Shown here piece by piece: positions 10,173-19,600 of a DNA stretch of 64,000 bases. The number at the start of each line of letters is the position of its first letter. Position 1 is the first letter of the stretch. The DNA lies in contig NZ_CP104040.1 in the NCBI RefSeq assembly GCF_025152745.1, positions 2,976,001-3,040,000 of the forward strand. Reading direction: 5' to 3'. This DNA comes from Rhizobium sp. WSM4643. GTDB lineage: Bacteria; Pseudomonadota; Alphaproteobacteria; Rhizobiales; Rhizobiaceae. The notes under the pieces are model-generated. The model saw only the letters and a program-made list of their open reading frames with translations. It had not been told where the DNA came from and ran no database searches. The translations under genes and the position numbers were made by a program.

Positions 10173-10209
10173 GGTTCCGAAGCTCCCCTTCGGGACCTGT
10201 TTTCTTTTG
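10173..10209 (+). terminator. Attenuator-like hairpin in the greA leader
   Basis: GGTTCCGAAG at 10173-10182 pairs with CTTCGGGACC at 10188-10197 around a five-base loop, with one G-T wobble, and is followed by TGTTTTCTTTTG. This is a good intrinsic terminator placed ahead of the greA start at 10255, not behind a gene. It would cut the leader to a short RNA of roughly 50 bases. E. coli greA also has a leader terminator that yields GraL RNAs; whether this is the same kind of control is inference. Confidence 0.55.
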
Positions 10210-10254
10210 TGTTCGCCGCTGATTGTGCGGATACAAGGATTGAAGGACAGAAAA

Positions 10255-10731
10255 ATGGTTGAAAAGGTACCGATGACACAGGGCGGTTTCGTCAAGCTGC
10301 AGGAAGAGCTGCGCTGGCGCCAGCAGGAGGAGCGCCCGCGAATCATCGAGGCGATCGCCGAAGCCCGTGCCCATGGCGACCTTTCCGAAAACGCCGAATA
10401 CCACGCCGCCAAGGAAGCCCAGAGCCACAATGAAGGCCGCATCAGCGAGCTGGAAGACCTGACGGCGCGCGCCGAGGTCATCGACCTCACCAAGATGTCG
10501 GGCGACAAGATCAAGTTCGGCGCCAAGGTGAAGCTCGTCGACGAGGACACCGAGGAAGAAAAGACCTACCAGATCGTTGGCGACCAGGAAGCCGACGTCA
10601 AGGCCGGCCGCATCTCCATCTCTTCGCCGATCGCCCGAGCGCTGATCGGCAAGGAAGTCGGCGATTCCATCGAGGTCAACGCGCCGGGTGGCTCCAAGGC
10701 CTACGAGATCCTTCAGGTTTCCTGGGGCTGA
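10255..10731 (+). CDS. greA: Transcription elongation factor GreA
   Basis: A 158-residue protein that binds the secondary channel of RNA polymerase and stimulates cleavage of backtracked RNA. The N-terminal coiled coil shows the tip signature '[16 protein letters not shown]' (the acidic D and E residues that reach the active site), and the C-terminal FKBP-like domain ends '[20 protein letters not shown]'. Length matches GreA exactly. The start at 10255 ([12 protein letters not shown]) is preceded by GAAGGA, while an upstream in-frame ATG at 10207 lies in the leader's U-rich tract. The 28-base gap to lpcC suggests co-transcription. Confidence 0.97.
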   Translation: MVEKVPMTQGGFVKLQEELRWRQQEERPRIIEAIAEARAHGDLSENAEYHAAKEAQSHNEGRISELEDLTARAEVIDLTKMSGDKIKFGAKVKLVDEDTEEEKTYQIVGDQEADVKAGRISISSPIARALIGKEVGDSIEVNAPGGSKAYEILQVSWG

Positions 10732-10758
10732 TCGCCCGCCAGCCGCGAGACCCCTCCC

Positions 10759-11817
10759 TTGCCGGATATTCGTGACGTCGAGATCATCGCGCCTAATTTC
10801 AAGCGCCGGCTCTCCGGCGTCACGTCGACCATCGTCCAGCTCATCCCGTGCCAGATCCGGCTCGGCATCAAGATCGCGACACTCGGTCCCGGCCTGCCGG
10901 AGGACCTGCCGAAACTTAAATGGCGGCAGCTCCTCGGCCTCTGGCGCCCGCCTGCGCGCCGGCGCCGGCGTATCTGGCACGCTCGCCGCAACAACGAGAT
11001 GGCCGTCGGCATCCTGCTTCGCCATCTCACGCGCATGCCGCTGAAGCTTCTCTTCACCTCGGCGGCGCAACGCCGCCACACCGCCTATACGAAATGGCTG
11101 ATCCGCCGCATGGACGCTGTCATCGCGACCAGTGACCGTTCCGGCTCGTTCCTCGAGGTGCCGCACACGGTCATCCAGCACGGCGTTGACCTTGCGCTGT
11201 TCCATCCGCCGGAAACCGCAGAGGACGGCATCGCCGCCACCGGCCTGCCCGGCCGCCATCTGGTCGGCTGTTTCGGCCGCGTGCGCCATCAGAAAGGCAC
11301 TGATCTTTTCGTCAGGGCGATGATCGAACTGCTGCCGCAGCACCCACAATGGACGGCCGTCGTCTCCGGCCGCGTGACCGCGGAGCACGCGGCATTCGCA
11401 GACAGTCTCAAGGCGGATGTCGCCGCCGCCGGGCTGAGCGACCGCATCCTCTTTCTCGGCGAAGTGCCTGACATCAAGGTCTGGTATCGCCGCCTGACGC
11501 TTTACGTCGCCCCTTCTCGCAACGAAGGCTTCGGCCTGACGCCGCTCGAAGCCATGGCTTCGCGCACCGCGGTGGTGGCATCGGATGCGGGCGCCTATGC
11601 CGAACTCATCGTCACGGGCGAGACAGGCTCGGTCGTCGCCGCCGGCGATGGCGAAGCGCTGACGCGGGCAATCGCGCCCTACATCGCAGAACCCGCTCTG
11701 GCGATCGCGCATGGCGAGAATGCGCTGCGGCATGTCAGGGCGAATTTCGCGCTGGAGAAGGAAGCGAGCGCGATCGGCGCCGTTTACAACAGCCTTCTCG
11801 GCGACAATCGCAGCTGA
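10759..11817 (+). CDS. lpcC: LPS core mannosyltransferase LpcC/LpsB (glycosyltransferase family 4)
   Basis: A 352-residue GT-B glycosyltransferase that adds mannose to the Kdo of the inner LPS core at the cytoplasmic face of the inner membrane. The C-terminal half has the family 4 nucleotide-sugar site: 'VGCFGRVRHQKGTDLFVRA' and 'YVAPSRNEGFGLTPLEAMA' with the E(x7)E motif. The N-terminal stretch 'VEIIAPNFKRRLSGVTSTIV' and the length are those of rhizobial LpcC/LpsB. The start is a TTG at 10759; no ATG fits. It follows greA and is convergent with dctA, a neighbourhood I associate with rhizobial dct loci. The gene symbol is from recognition, not from a search. Confidence 0.82.
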   Translation: MPDIRDVEIIAPNFKRRLSGVTSTIVQLIPCQIRLGIKIATLGPGLPEDLPKLKWRQLLGLWRPPARRRRRIWHARRNNEMAVGILLRHLTRMPLKLLFTSAAQRRHTAYTKWLIRRMDAVIATSDRSGSFLEVPHTVIQHGVDLALFHPPETAEDGIAATGLPGRHLVGCFGRVRHQKGTDLFVRAMIELLPQHPQWTAVVSGRVTAEHAAFADSLKADVAAAGLSDRILFLGEVPDIKVWYRRLTLYVAPSRNEGFGLTPLEAMASRTAVVASDAGAYAELIVTGETGSVVAAGDGEALTRAIAPYIAEPALAIAHGENALRHVRANFALEKEASAIGAVYNSLLGDNRS

Positions 11818-11830
11818 GGCGGAAAAGAGG

Positions 11831-11854
11831 ACGGCCCGTCGGATAACGGGCCGT
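11831..11854. terminator. Hairpin between convergent lpcC and dctA
   Basis: ACGGCCCGT (11831-11839) and ACGGGCCGT (11846-11854) form a perfect nine-base stem with a six-base loop. On the minus strand it is followed by CCTCTTTTCC, a poor but usable U-rich tail, so it can end dctA transcription; on the plus strand the tail is weaker. Confidence 0.55.
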
Positions 11855-11889
11855 TGCAAGAATTCTAGGACTGCGAACAGTCCGGCTGG

Positions 11890-13224
11890 TTATTCGGCCG
11901 GCTGCAACCCGGCAGCCGAAGTATCCTCTCCGCTCTGGCCACCCAGCGCCGCAGCAAGCTGCGCCGTATCCAGCTCGTTTTCCCAACGCGCCACGACGAT
12001 CGTTGCAACCGCATTGCCGACGAGGTTGGTCAGCGCCCGGCATTCCGACATGAAGCGGTCGATGCCGAGGATGAGCGCCATGCCGGCGACCGGCACGGAG
12101 GGCACGACGGAGAGCGTCGCGGCAAGCGTGATGAAGCCGGCGCCGGTGATACCTGCGGCACCCTTGGAGCTCAGCATCGCCACCAAGAGCAGCAGGATCT
12201 GGTCACCCCAGGAGAGATGGATGCCGGTTGCCTGGGCGATGAACAGCGCCGCCAGCGTCATGTAGATGTTGGTGCCGTCAAGATTGAAGGAATAGCCTGT
12301 CGGGATGACGAGACCGACAACCGAGCGCTTGCAGCCGGCCTTTTCCATCTTGTTCATCAGTCCCGGAAGGGCGGCCTCCGAAGACGACGTGCCGAGGACC
12401 AGTAGCAGTTCTTCCTTGATGTAGCGCAGCAGCGCCACGATCGAGAAGCCATTGTAGCGGGCAACAGCGCCGAGAACGACGAGGACGAAGAGCAGCGAGG
12501 TGAGGTAGAAGGTGCCGATCAGCATGGCGAGGTTGGCGATCGACCCGACGCCGTACTTGCCGATGGTGAATGCCATGGCGCCGAACGCACCGATCGGGGC
12601 AGCCTTCATCAGGATGGCGACAAGCTTGAACACGGGCGCAGTCAGGGCATTGAGGAAGTTGACGACCGGTTCGCTCTTTTCGCCGACCATCGCGAGCGCG
12701 ATACCAAAGAGCACCGAGAAGAACAGCACCTGCAGAATGTCGCCATCGGCAAAGGCGCCGACGATCGTCGTCGGGATGATGTTGGTCAGGAAACCGACGA
12801 CGCTCTGCTCATGCGCCTTTGCGGCGTAGCTGGCGACCGCCGCCGGGTCCAGCGAGGCCGGATCGATGTTCATGCCGGCCCCGGGCTGGACGACATTGGC
12901 GACGATCATGCCGATGATAAGCGCCGCCGTCGAGAAGGTCAGGAAGTAGAGCATCGCCTTGCCTGCGACGCGGCCGACCTTCTGCAGGTCGCTCATGCCG
13001 GCAATGCCGGTCGCGACCGTCAGGAAGATGACCGGGGCGATGATCATCTTGACGAGCTTGATGAAGGCATCACCAAGCGGCTTCAACTGGGTACCGAATT
13101 CGGGATAGAAATGGCCGAGCAGGATACCCGCGGCGATAGCCGCGAGAACCTGAACGTAAAGATGGCTATAAAAGGGCTTCTTGCCCTTGCTGCCTGCGAC
13201 TGCATCGAGTGGTGCTGCGATCAT
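11890..13224 (-). CDS. dctA: C4-dicarboxylate transport protein DctA
   Basis: A 444-residue inner-membrane symporter of the DAACS (glutamate/aspartate:H+) family that takes up succinate, fumarate and malate; in rhizobia it is essential for nitrogen fixation by bacteroids. Seen here: '[24 protein letters not shown]' near the N-terminus, the serine-rich re-entrant loop '[19 protein letters not shown]', and the substrate-binding '[19 protein letters not shown]'. Length is typical. The ribosome site AGGAGGA is immediately upstream of the ATG at 13224. It is divergent from dctBD and preceded by a clear sigma-54 promoter and paired palindromes (separate entries). Confidence 0.98.
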   Translation of the reverse strand: MIAAPLDAVAGSKGKKPFYSHLYVQVLAAIAAGILLGHFYPEFGTQLKPLGDAFIKLVKMIIAPVIFLTVATGIAGMSDLQKVGRVAGKAMLYFLTFSTAALIIGMIVANVVQPGAGMNIDPASLDPAAVASYAAKAHEQSVVGFLTNIIPTTIVGAFADGDILQVLFFSVLFGIALAMVGEKSEPVVNFLNALTAPVFKLVAILMKAAPIGAFGAMAFTIGKYGVGSIANLAMLIGTFYLTSLLFVLVVLGAVARYNGFSIVALLRYIKEELLLVLGTSSSEAALPGLMNKMEKAGCKRSVVGLVIPTGYSFNLDGTNIYMTLAALFIAQATGIHLSWGDQILLLLVAMLSSKGAAGITGAGFITLAATLSVVPSVPVAGMALILGIDRFMSECRALTNLVGNAVATIVVARWENELDTAQLAAALGGQSGEDTSAAGLQPAE

Positions 13225-13317
13225 GATGTCCTCCTAATGGCTCGTCCGGAACGAACTCCGGCCTCCCGAGCCGTTCGCGTCAAGTCCAACAGCTCAGCCG
13301 TTGTTGGCATTCCTTTC

Positions 13318-13333
13318 GCAATCGGCGTGCCAG
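13318..13333 (-). promoter_or_regulatory. Sigma-54 (-24/-12) promoter of dctA
   Basis: Read on the minus strand the sequence is CTGGCACGCCGATTGC, a full match to TGGCACG-N4-TTGC. The -24 box is at 13326-13332 and the -12 box at 13318-13321. The expected start point is near 13307, giving an untranslated leader of about 80 bases before dctA. RpoN control of dctA by DctD is long established in rhizobia. Confidence 0.92.
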
Positions 13334-13406
13334 TTTTACGCCACCAGGCAAACAATTGGTTTCATTACAAAAAAAAGTTATCAAACTACGGATTGCTAAT
13401 TAAGAA

Positions 13407-13454
13407 TGCGGAAATCCGCACAAATCCGTTTGCGTTTCGTGCAGAAAAATGCAC
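13407..13454 (-). promoter_or_regulatory. Paired palindromes, probable DctD upstream activator sites
   Basis: Two inverted repeats lie upstream of the dctA promoter: TGCGGA-AA-TCCGCA at 13407-13420 and GTGCA-N6-TGCAC at 13439-13454. Their centres are 33 bases apart, about three helical turns, so two DctD dimers would sit on the same face. They are about 105 and 140 bases from the predicted dctA start point. The distal one overlaps the ATG of dctB at 13449. Assignment to DctD is from position and known biology. Confidence 0.75.
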
Positions 13455-15317
13455 AAATCTGCCATGTCCGTGTCGCCGAAATTGTGGCCTTCTCTACCCT
13501 TGCATCACCGCATCCGCCGGACATGGTGGGCCTATGCTGTGCTCGCCCTTGTCGCCGTCGTGGCCAGCCTGTGGGTAAGCGGCGAGATCGGCCGGCATCG
13601 GGCGGAGGCTGCCCTCGAGGAACAGGCCCGCATGGATGCGAGGCTGAATGCGGCTTTGCTGCGCACGGTTCTCGAAAAATACCGAGCGCTTCCCTTCGTG
13701 CTATCGCAGGACGTGGCTCTCGCCGCGGCGCTGGCGGGAAACGATGCCGGCACATTCGAGCGGCTCAGTCAGAAGCTGGAAATGCTGACGGCGGGCACGA
13801 AGGCCGCCGTCATCTATGTCATCGACAAGGACGGCATGGCGGTTTCGGCCAGCAACTGGCGCGAACCGACGAGCTTCGTCGGTAATGACTATCGTTTCCG
13901 CGAGTATTTTCAGGGGGCGGCCGAAAGAGGACAGGCCGAGCACTTCGCGCTCGGCACGGTCAGCAAGAAGCCGGGTCTCTATATCTCCCAGCGGATTTCG
14001 GGCAGCAATGGCCTGCTGGGCGTCGTTGTGGTCAAGGTCGAATTCGACGACGTCGAGGCGGATTGGAACGCCTCGGGCACCCCGTCCTACGTCGTTGACG
14101 AGCGCGGCATTGTCCTCATCACCAGCATCCCGTCATGGCGGTTCATGACGATCGGCCGGATCGCCAAAGACCGGCTGACGGCGATCCGCGAAAGCCTTCA
14201 ATTCGGCGCTGCGCCGCTTCAGCCTCTACCGCTCGACATGGTCCGAAATCTCGGCGACGGGCTCGATATCGTCGAGATCGTCATGCCGGGCGATGCCGGG
14301 AAAACCAGGTTTCTCGATGTCGCAACGTCGGTGCCGGCGACCGGATGGCATTTGCAGCACCTGGTGGCGCTGGGGCCATCCGTCGATGCGGGGATTCGCG
14401 AATCCCGCATGCTGGCATTGCTGATACTCCTGCCGCTGCTGGCCGGAGCAGCCTTCCTGTTGCGCCGCCGCCATATGATCACCCTGCGAATCTCCAGCGA
14501 ACAGCAGGCGCGGGAGGAACTGGAACGGCGGGTAGTCGAGCGGACGCTGGATCTCAGCCAGGCTCGGGACCGGCTGCAGGCTGAAATCATCGGCCACAAG
14601 AGCACGGAACAGAAGCTGCAGGCAGTGCAACAGGATCTGGTGCAGGCCAACCGGCTGGCCATCCTGGGTCAGGTGGCCGCCGGCGTCGCCCATGAAATCA
14701 ACCAGCCGGTCGCGACCATCCGCGCCTATGCCGATAACGCCCGCACCTTCCTCGATCGCGGCCAGACGGCGCCTGCCGGCGAAAATCTCGAAAGCATTGC
14801 GGCGCTGACGGAGCGCATAGGTTCGATCACCGAGGAACTGAAGACCTTTGCCCGCAAGGGCCGCGGCAGCGCCGAACCAACAGGATTGAAAGACGTCATC
14901 GAGGGTGCGGTGATGCTGTTGCGGAGCCGGTTTGCCGGCCGGATGGATACGCTCGACATCGACCTGCCGCCCCCTGACCTGCTAGTGATGGGAAACCGGA
15001 TCCGTCTCGAGCAGGTGCTGATCAATCTGCTTCAGAATGCCCTGGAGGCGGTAGCGCCGAAGGCCGGAGAGGGTCGCGTCGAGGTCAGAACATACACCGA
15101 TGCAGGGATGGTAACGGTCACGGTCGCCGACAACGGTCCCGGCATCCCGCCTGATATTCGGAAGGGCTTGTTCACGCCGTTCAATACCTCGAAGGAAAGC
15201 GGTCTCGGCCTCGGCCTGGTGATCTCCAAGGATATCGTCGGCGACTATGGCGGCCGGATGGAGGTTTTAAGCGACAATAGCGGAACCCGGTTCATCGTTC
15301 AGCTAAGGAAGGCTTGA
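13449..15317 (+). CDS. dctB: C4-dicarboxylate sensor histidine kinase DctB
   Basis: A 622-residue inner-membrane kinase. One membrane helix near residues 26-46 ([18 protein letters not shown]), a periplasmic double-PDC dicarboxylate sensor of about 270 residues, a second helix ([18 protein letters not shown]), a signalling helix, then the H-box '[20 protein letters not shown]' with the phospho-acceptor His at about 415. ATP-binding boxes follow: '[13 protein letters not shown]' (N), '[12 protein letters not shown]' (G1) and '[13 protein letters not shown]' (G2). It phosphorylates DctD when C4-dicarboxylates are present. A second in-frame ATG at 13464 is possible. It runs into dctD with four bases between them. 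Confidence 0.97.
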   Translation: MHKSAMSVSPKLWPSLPLHHRIRRTWWAYAVLALVAVVASLWVSGEIGRHRAEAALEEQARMDARLNAALLRTVLEKYRALPFVLSQDVALAAALAGNDAGTFERLSQKLEMLTAGTKAAVIYVIDKDGMAVSASNWREPTSFVGNDYRFREYFQGAAERGQAEHFALGTVSKKPGLYISQRISGSNGLLGVVVVKVEFDDVEADWNASGTPSYVVDERGIVLITSIPSWRFMTIGRIAKDRLTAIRESLQFGAAPLQPLPLDMVRNLGDGLDIVEIVMPGDAGKTRFLDVATSVPATGWHLQHLVALGPSVDAGIRESRMLALLILLPLLAGAAFLLRRRHMITLRISSEQQAREELERRVVERTLDLSQARDRLQAEIIGHKSTEQKLQAVQQDLVQANRLAILGQVAAGVAHEINQPVATIRAYADNARTFLDRGQTAPAGENLESIAALTERIGSITEELKTFARKGRGSAEPTGLKDVIEGAVMLLRSRFAGRMDTLDIDLPPPDLLVMGNRIRLEQVLINLLQNALEAVAPKAGEGRVEVRTYTDAGMVTVTVADNGPGIPPDIRKGLFTPFNTSKESGLGLGLVISKDIVGDYGGRMEVLSDNSGTRFIVQLRKA

Positions 15318-15321
15318 GATC

Positions 15322-16674
15322 ATGGAAACGCCGACCCCTGTTGCGCTGATCGACGACGACGAGGACCTGCGCCGCGCCACCGCGCAGACGCTCGAACTCG
15401 CAGGATTTTCCGTTTCCGCCTATGATGGCGCGAAAGCCGCGCTGGCGGATCTGCCGGCGGACTTTGCTGGCCCCGTCGTCACCGATATCCGCATGCCGGA
15501 GATCGACGGACTGCAACTCTTCGCCACGCTCCAGAGCGTCGATGCCGACCTGCCGGTAATCCTGATGACCGGCCACGGTGATATTCCCATGGCCGTTCAG
15601 GCGATCCAGGACGGCGCCTATGATTTCATCGCCAAGCCCTTCGCAGCCGATCGGCTCGTCCAGAGCGTGCGTCGCGCAAGCGAGAAGCGGCGGCTTGTTC
15701 TGGAAAACCGCATGCTGCGGAAAGCAGCCGAAGATGCGCAGGAGAATTTGCCGCTGATCGGCCAGACGCCTGTCATGGAAAATCTTAGAAACATCCTTCG
15801 CCACATCGCCGATACCGATGTGGACGTGCTTGTCGCCGGCGAAACGGGCAGCGGCAAGGAAGTGGTAGCCCAGATCCTGCATCAGTGGAGCCACCGCCGG
15901 AAGGGCAATTTCGTGGCGCTGAATTGTGGTGCCCTGCCCGAAACCGTCATCGAAAGCGAACTGTTCGGCCACGAGGCCGGCGCCTTTACCGGCGCCCAGA
16001 AGCGCCGCACGGGCCGCATCGAACATGCGAGCGGCGGCACGCTGTTCCTCGACGAGATCGAAAGCATGCCGGCCGCCACCCAGGTCAAGATGCTGAGGGT
16101 GCTGGAGATGCGCGAGATCACGCCGCTCGGCACCAATGAGGTGCGTCCGGTCGATCTTCGCGTCGTCGCGGCCGCCAAGATCGACCTCGGGGATCCTTCG
16201 GTGCGCGGCGATTTTCGCGAGGATCTCTATTACAGGCTGAACGTCGTGACGATCTCCATTCCGCCGCTGAGAGAACGCCGCGACGACATTCCGCTGCTGT
16301 TTTCCCACTTCGCCGCTCGCGCCGCGGAGCGTTTCCGTCGCGGTGTCCCGCCGCTTTCCCCGGATGTGCGGCAGCATCTCGCCTCGCACACATGGCCGGG
16401 GAATGTCCGCGAACTCTCGCATTATGCCGAACGCGTCGCGCTTGGCGTGGAAGGCGGTGGAACGGCAGCGGTCCCTCCGCAGCCGACGGATGCGACGCTT
16501 CCCGAACGGCTGGAGCGCTACGAGGCGGAGATCATTCGCGACGCGCTGTCGGCCAATGACGGCGACGTCCGCCGCACCATCGAGGCGCTCGGCATTCCGA
16601 GAAAGACGTTTTATGACAAACTCCAGCGCCACGGCATCAACCGAGGCGGTTTCACCGCGCGAAAGTCTCGATAA
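15322..16674 (+). CDS. dctD: C4-dicarboxylate response regulator DctD (sigma-54 activator)
   Basis: A 450-residue NtrC-type regulator. The receiver domain (residues 1-120) has the acidic pocket 'LIDDDED' and the phospho-acceptor Asp at about 55 in '[12 protein letters not shown]'. The central AAA+ domain has Walker A '[10 protein letters not shown]', the sigma-54 contact loop 'GAFTGA' at about 220-225, and Walker B '[10 protein letters not shown]'. The C-terminus carries a Fis-type helix-turn-helix ('[20 protein letters not shown]'). When phosphorylated by DctB it binds upstream of dctA and opens the sigma-54 promoter. It is convergent with the Lrp gene, 11 bases away. Confidence 0.97.
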   Translation: METPTPVALIDDDEDLRRATAQTLELAGFSVSAYDGAKAALADLPADFAGPVVTDIRMPEIDGLQLFATLQSVDADLPVILMTGHGDIPMAVQAIQDGAYDFIAKPFAADRLVQSVRRASEKRRLVLENRMLRKAAEDAQENLPLIGQTPVMENLRNILRHIADTDVDVLVAGETGSGKEVVAQILHQWSHRRKGNFVALNCGALPETVIESELFGHEAGAFTGAQKRRTGRIEHASGGTLFLDEIESMPAATQVKMLRVLEMREITPLGTNEVRPVDLRVVAAAKIDLGDPSVRGDFREDLYYRLNVVTISIPPLRERRDDIPLLFSHFAARAAERFRRGVPPLSPDVRQHLASHTWPGNVRELSHYAERVALGVEGGGTAAVPPQPTDATLPERLERYEAEIIRDALSANDGDVRRTIEALGIPRKTFYDKLQRHGINRGGFTARKSR

Positions 16675-16685
16675 TCTGCGCGGCG

Positions 16686-17153
16686 TTAGACTTCCACCAG
16701 TCCCAGCTTCTTCACCTGCCGGATCGTCAGCATGGTGCGCACGGTATCGACATGTTCGTTCGCCGTCAGCACCTCGATGACGAAATCCTGAAAGCGGGTG
16801 AGGTTCTCCGCCACGCAATGCAGCAGGAAATCGCTGTCGCCGGAGACCATCCAGGCCTGGCGCACCAGCGGCCATTCGGCGGTGGCGGCGGCAAACGCCT
16901 TGAGGTTGCCTTCCGACTGATGCTTGAGGCCCACCATGCAAAAAGCGACGAGGTCGAATCCGAGCTTCGGGCTATTCAGCATCGCGTGATAGCCCTCGAT
17001 GATGCCGGCTTCCTCGAGCTTGCGCACCCGGCGCAGGCACGGCGGCGCCGAGATGCCGACGCGATCGGCAAGCTCCACATTGGTCATGCGGCCGTCGGCC
17101 TGCAGCTCCCGGAGTATCTTTATATCGATGACGTCGAGTTCCGCACGACCCAC
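16686..17153 (-). CDS. Lrp/AsnC family transcriptional regulator
   Basis: A 155-residue protein with an N-terminal winged helix ('LDVIDIKILRELQADGRMTNVELADRVGISAPPCLRRVRKLE') and a C-terminal RAM/ligand domain ('WMVSGDSDFLLHCVAEN'). Length is standard for Lrp proteins if the GTG at 17153 is used; an AAAGG lies just upstream of it. Longer in-frame starts up to 17339 would add a non-family extension. Such regulators sense amino acids. It is divergent from trxB with about 230 bases between them. Confidence 0.85.
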   Translation of the reverse strand: MGRAELDVIDIKILRELQADGRMTNVELADRVGISAPPCLRRVRKLEEAGIIEGYHAMLNSPKLGFDLVAFCMVGLKHQSEGNLKAFAAATAEWPLVRQAWMVSGDSDFLLHCVAENLTRFQDFVIEVLTANEHVDTVRTMLTIRQVKKLGLVEV

Positions 17154-17383
17154 ATCATTGCCTTTCTTTAATTCTCCGCGGCGAGCTTCTATATAAAGCC
17201 GCGGAATACGCAAGAAAGTTTCACGCCGATGACGGATTCTTGCACATCTGGGCGATTTGCCTTGTTGGTAACGCAAGGCTGCCCTTGAATAAAAGCATTG
17301 GACGTTCATAAATGGCGCAGGACCGCGAAACGGCCGCAATCGCTCATTAGCCGCCGCCCTCCTGCCAGTCGAAAGGAAATGAC

Positions 17384-18358
17384 ATGCCCGCCCGCCATAC
17401 CAAGGTGCTCATCATCGGTTCCGGACCCGCAGGCTATACCGCCGCGGTCTATGCCGCGCGCGCCATGCTGAAACCGGTTTTGATCGCCGGTCTCGAACAG
17501 GGCGGCCAGCTGATGATCACCACTGATGTCGAAAACTATCCGGGCTTTGCCGATCCGATCCAAGGTCCCTGGTTGATGGAACAGATGCTGCAGCAGGCAA
17601 AACATGTCGGCGCCGAGATCGTCAACGACCTCGTGACCGAAGTCGACATGAACCAGCGTCCTTTCGTAGCCCGCACCGACAGCGGCCAGGTCTGGACCGC
17701 CGATACGCTGATCATTGCCACCGGCGCCAAGGCCAAATGGCTCGGCATCGAGAGCGAGCAGCATTTCCAGGGCTTTGGCGTTTCGGCCTGCGCCACCTGC
17801 GACGGTTTCTTCTATCGCAACAAGGATGTGATCGTGGTTGGCGGCGGCAACAGCGCCGTCGAGGAGGCGCTCTATCTCTCCAACATCGCCAAGTCGGTGA
17901 CATTAGTGCACCGCCGCGACTTCTTCCGAGCCGAGAAGATTCTGCAGGAACGCCTGTTCTCCAAGGACAATGTCAAGGTGCTGTGGAATACCGAAGTGGC
18001 CGAGATTACCGGCACGCCGGCCAAGCCGCCGATGCCGCAATCCGTATCCGGCGCGCGCCTGCGCGACGTCAGAACCGGCACGATCACCGAAGTGGCGATC
18101 GATGGCGTCTTCGTCGCGATCGGCCATGCGCCGGCAACCGAGCTCTTCAAGGACAAGCTGAAGCTGAAGGACAATGGTTATCTCTGGACTGCGCCGGATT
18201 CGACCGCGACCAGCCTGGAGGGGGTCTATGCAGCGGGCGACGTGACGGATGACACATTCCGCCAGGCGATCACTGCCGCCGGCTTGGGGTGCATGGCTGC
18301 ACTTGAAGCCGAGCGATACTTGACGGGCCACATGCCCGTCGCCGTGGCCGCGGAGTAA
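17384..18358 (+). CDS. trxB: Thioredoxin-disulfide reductase
   Basis: A 324-residue cytoplasmic flavoprotein that passes electrons from NADPH to thioredoxin. The FAD Rossmann motif 'IIGSGPAGYTAAVYAARA' is at the N-terminus, the redox-active pair is in 'SACATCDGFF' (Cys at about 136 and 139), and the NADPH motif 'VVGGGNSAVEEALYL' follows. The closing FAD segment is 'GVYAAGDVTDDTFRQAITAAGLGCMAA'. Length and order are typical of the low-molecular-weight enzyme. lsrB starts 22 bases downstream, so the two may form one transcript. Confidence 0.96.
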   Translation: MPARHTKVLIIGSGPAGYTAAVYAARAMLKPVLIAGLEQGGQLMITTDVENYPGFADPIQGPWLMEQMLQQAKHVGAEIVNDLVTEVDMNQRPFVARTDSGQVWTADTLIIATGAKAKWLGIESEQHFQGFGVSACATCDGFFYRNKDVIVVGGGNSAVEEALYLSNIAKSVTLVHRRDFFRAEKILQERLFSKDNVKVLWNTEVAEITGTPAKPPMPQSVSGARLRDVRTGTITEVAIDGVFVAIGHAPATELFKDKLKLKDNGYLWTAPDSTATSLEGVYAAGDVTDDTFRQAITAAGLGCMAALEAERYLTGHMPVAVAAE

Positions 18359-18380
18359 GATCGGCATGAGGGGTGGGGGA

Positions 18381-19277
18381 ATGCCATTGGATTGGGACAA
18401 GCTGCGTATTTTTCACGCAGCTGCCGAGGCGGGTTCGTTCACGCATGCGGCGGATAAACTGCATCTGTCCCAATCCGCCATCAGCCGCCAGGTCAGCGCC
18501 CTGGAGCAGGATGTCGGCACCAAGCTGTTTCACCGCCATGCACGCGGCCTGATTCTGACGGAACAGGGCGAGTTGCTTTACCGCACCGCCCATGACGTGC
18601 TGCTGAAGCTCGAAACCGTGAAGATGCAGCTCACCGAGACGACCGAGACGCCATCCGGCAAGCTGCGCGTCACGACGACGGTCGGCCTCGGCCAGGGCTG
18701 GCTGACCGACAAGATCCAGGAATTCCTGCAGCTTTATCCCGATGTGCAGATCCAGCTGATCCTCGACAACGAGGAAGTGGATGTGAACATGCGTCATGCC
18801 GACTGCGCCATCCGCCTGCGCCAGCCGCAGCAATCCGACCTCATCCAGCGCAAACTCTTCACCGTGCACATGCACGTCTATGCGGCCCCGTCCTACATCA
18901 ATCGTCATGGCGAGCCGCAAAAGGTCGAGGATCTCGACAGTCACCGCATCATCACCTTCGGCGAGCCGGCGCCAAGCTACCTGCTCGACGTCAACTGGCT
19001 TGAGGTCGCCGGTCGCTCGTCCGACAACAAGCGTATTCCGCATCTGCAGATCAACAGCCAGACCTCGATCAAACGCGCTGCCCTGCTCGGCATCGGCGTC
19101 GCCTGCCTGCCGGATTACATCGTCGGCCGCGACCCAGGCCTGATTCAACTGGCGATCAACGCCGACGTCCCTTCCTTCGACACGTATTTCTGCTATCCCG
19201 ACGAGATCAAGAACGCCGCCAAGCTGAAGGCCTTCCGCGATTTCATCGTCAGCAAGGCCAGAAACTGGAACTTTTAA
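18381..19277 (+). CDS. lsrB: LysR family regulator LsrB/VtlR
   Basis: A 298-residue LysR regulator starting MPLDWDKLRIFHAAAEAGSF, with the helix-turn-helix 'AADKLHLSQSAISRQVSALE' and a periplasmic-binding-like effector domain. The N-terminus, the trxB neighbour and the small RNA genes downstream match the alphaproteobacterial LsrB (Sinorhizobium) / VtlR (Brucella) group, which controls oxidative stress, LPS and symbiosis or virulence, and in Brucella activates abcR2. Cysteines at about 142, 242 and 271 are candidates for redox sensing. ATG 18381 is chosen because GAGGGG lies seven bases upstream; ATG 18366 would add five residues. The assignment is from recognition. Confidence 0.8.
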   Translation: MPLDWDKLRIFHAAAEAGSFTHAADKLHLSQSAISRQVSALEQDVGTKLFHRHARGLILTEQGELLYRTAHDVLLKLETVKMQLTETTETPSGKLRVTTTVGLGQGWLTDKIQEFLQLYPDVQIQLILDNEEVDVNMRHADCAIRLRQPQQSDLIQRKLFTVHMHVYAAPSYINRHGEPQKVEDLDSHRIITFGEPAPSYLLDVNWLEVAGRSSDNKRIPHLQINSQTSIKRAALLGIGVACLPDYIVGRDPGLIQLAINADVPSFDTYFCYPDEIKNAAKLKAFRDFIVSKARNWNF

Positions 19278-19324
19278 GCTTGGTTTTATTGAAGAATTGC
19301 CGACTATGCAGAACACGCATGACT

Positions 19325-19370
19325 GGCATGCACAAATGAGGGTTGCCGTTTGCCCATTAAACCACCATAT
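19325..19370 (+). promoter_or_regulatory. Promoter and shared upstream box of first AbcR-like sRNA
   Basis: GCATGCACAAA at 19326-19336 precedes TTGCCG (-35, 19343-19348) and, 16 bases on, CCATAT (-10, 19365-19370). The same order and spacing recur ahead of the second sRNA. The CATGCACAAA box is a candidate binding site for LsrB, encoded just upstream. ATGC-N7-GCAT at 19306-19320 may add a second contact. Confidence 0.55.
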
Positions 19371-19376
19371 CGCACA

Positions 19377-19492
19377 CAGCTGATGCACATGGTGGCTTTT
19401 CCTCCCAGTTCCACCGCATTAGCTGTTCCCCTCTGGAGGTTTTTGACCTTCACACTTATAAGGGCCCTGGTTTTCCAGTGGCCCTCTTTTTT
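19377..19492 (+). ncRNA. abcR1: AbcR-like trans-acting small RNA, copy 1
   Basis: About 116 bases, from a start predicted seven bases after the -10 box to the end of an intrinsic terminator (AGGGCC-CTGG-TTTT-CCAG-T-GGCCCT, 19461-19485, then CTTTTTTT). It contains the CU-rich anti-ribosome-site segments 'CCTCCCAGT' and 'TTCCCCTCTGGAGG' typical of the AbcR / alpha-r15 family, which with Hfq silences many ABC-transporter mRNAs in Agrobacterium, Brucella and Sinorhizobium. It is a near duplicate of the RNA at 19601-19717. Which copy corresponds to AbcR1 or AbcR2 elsewhere is not decided. Confidence 0.8.
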
Positions 19493-19549
19493 TGCCTTTC
19501 TTCGTCAACGAAATGCCGCACCGCAAAAAATTTGTGCGGCGCATAGCAG

Positions 19550-19594
19550 ACATGCACAAAAAAGCATTGAAACCTGCTCAAGGAAGCACCATAT
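19550..19594 (+). promoter_or_regulatory. Promoter and shared upstream box of second AbcR-like sRNA
   Basis: ACATGCACAAA at 19550-19560, TTGAAA (-35) at 19567-19572, 16-base spacer, CCATAT (-10) at 19589-19594. The distance from the box to the -35 is the same as in copy 1, while the sequence in between is not conserved, which points to a selected regulator site. Confidence 0.55.
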
Positions 19595-19600
19595 CCACCT

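Noticed and set aside
10144..11859. 571-codon minus-strand open frame over greA and lpcC
   Set aside because: Both genes on the plus strand are well recognised; the opposite product has typical antisense composition.
15292..16941. 549-codon minus-strand frame opposite dctD
   Set aside because: dctD is unambiguous; the antisense product has no domains.
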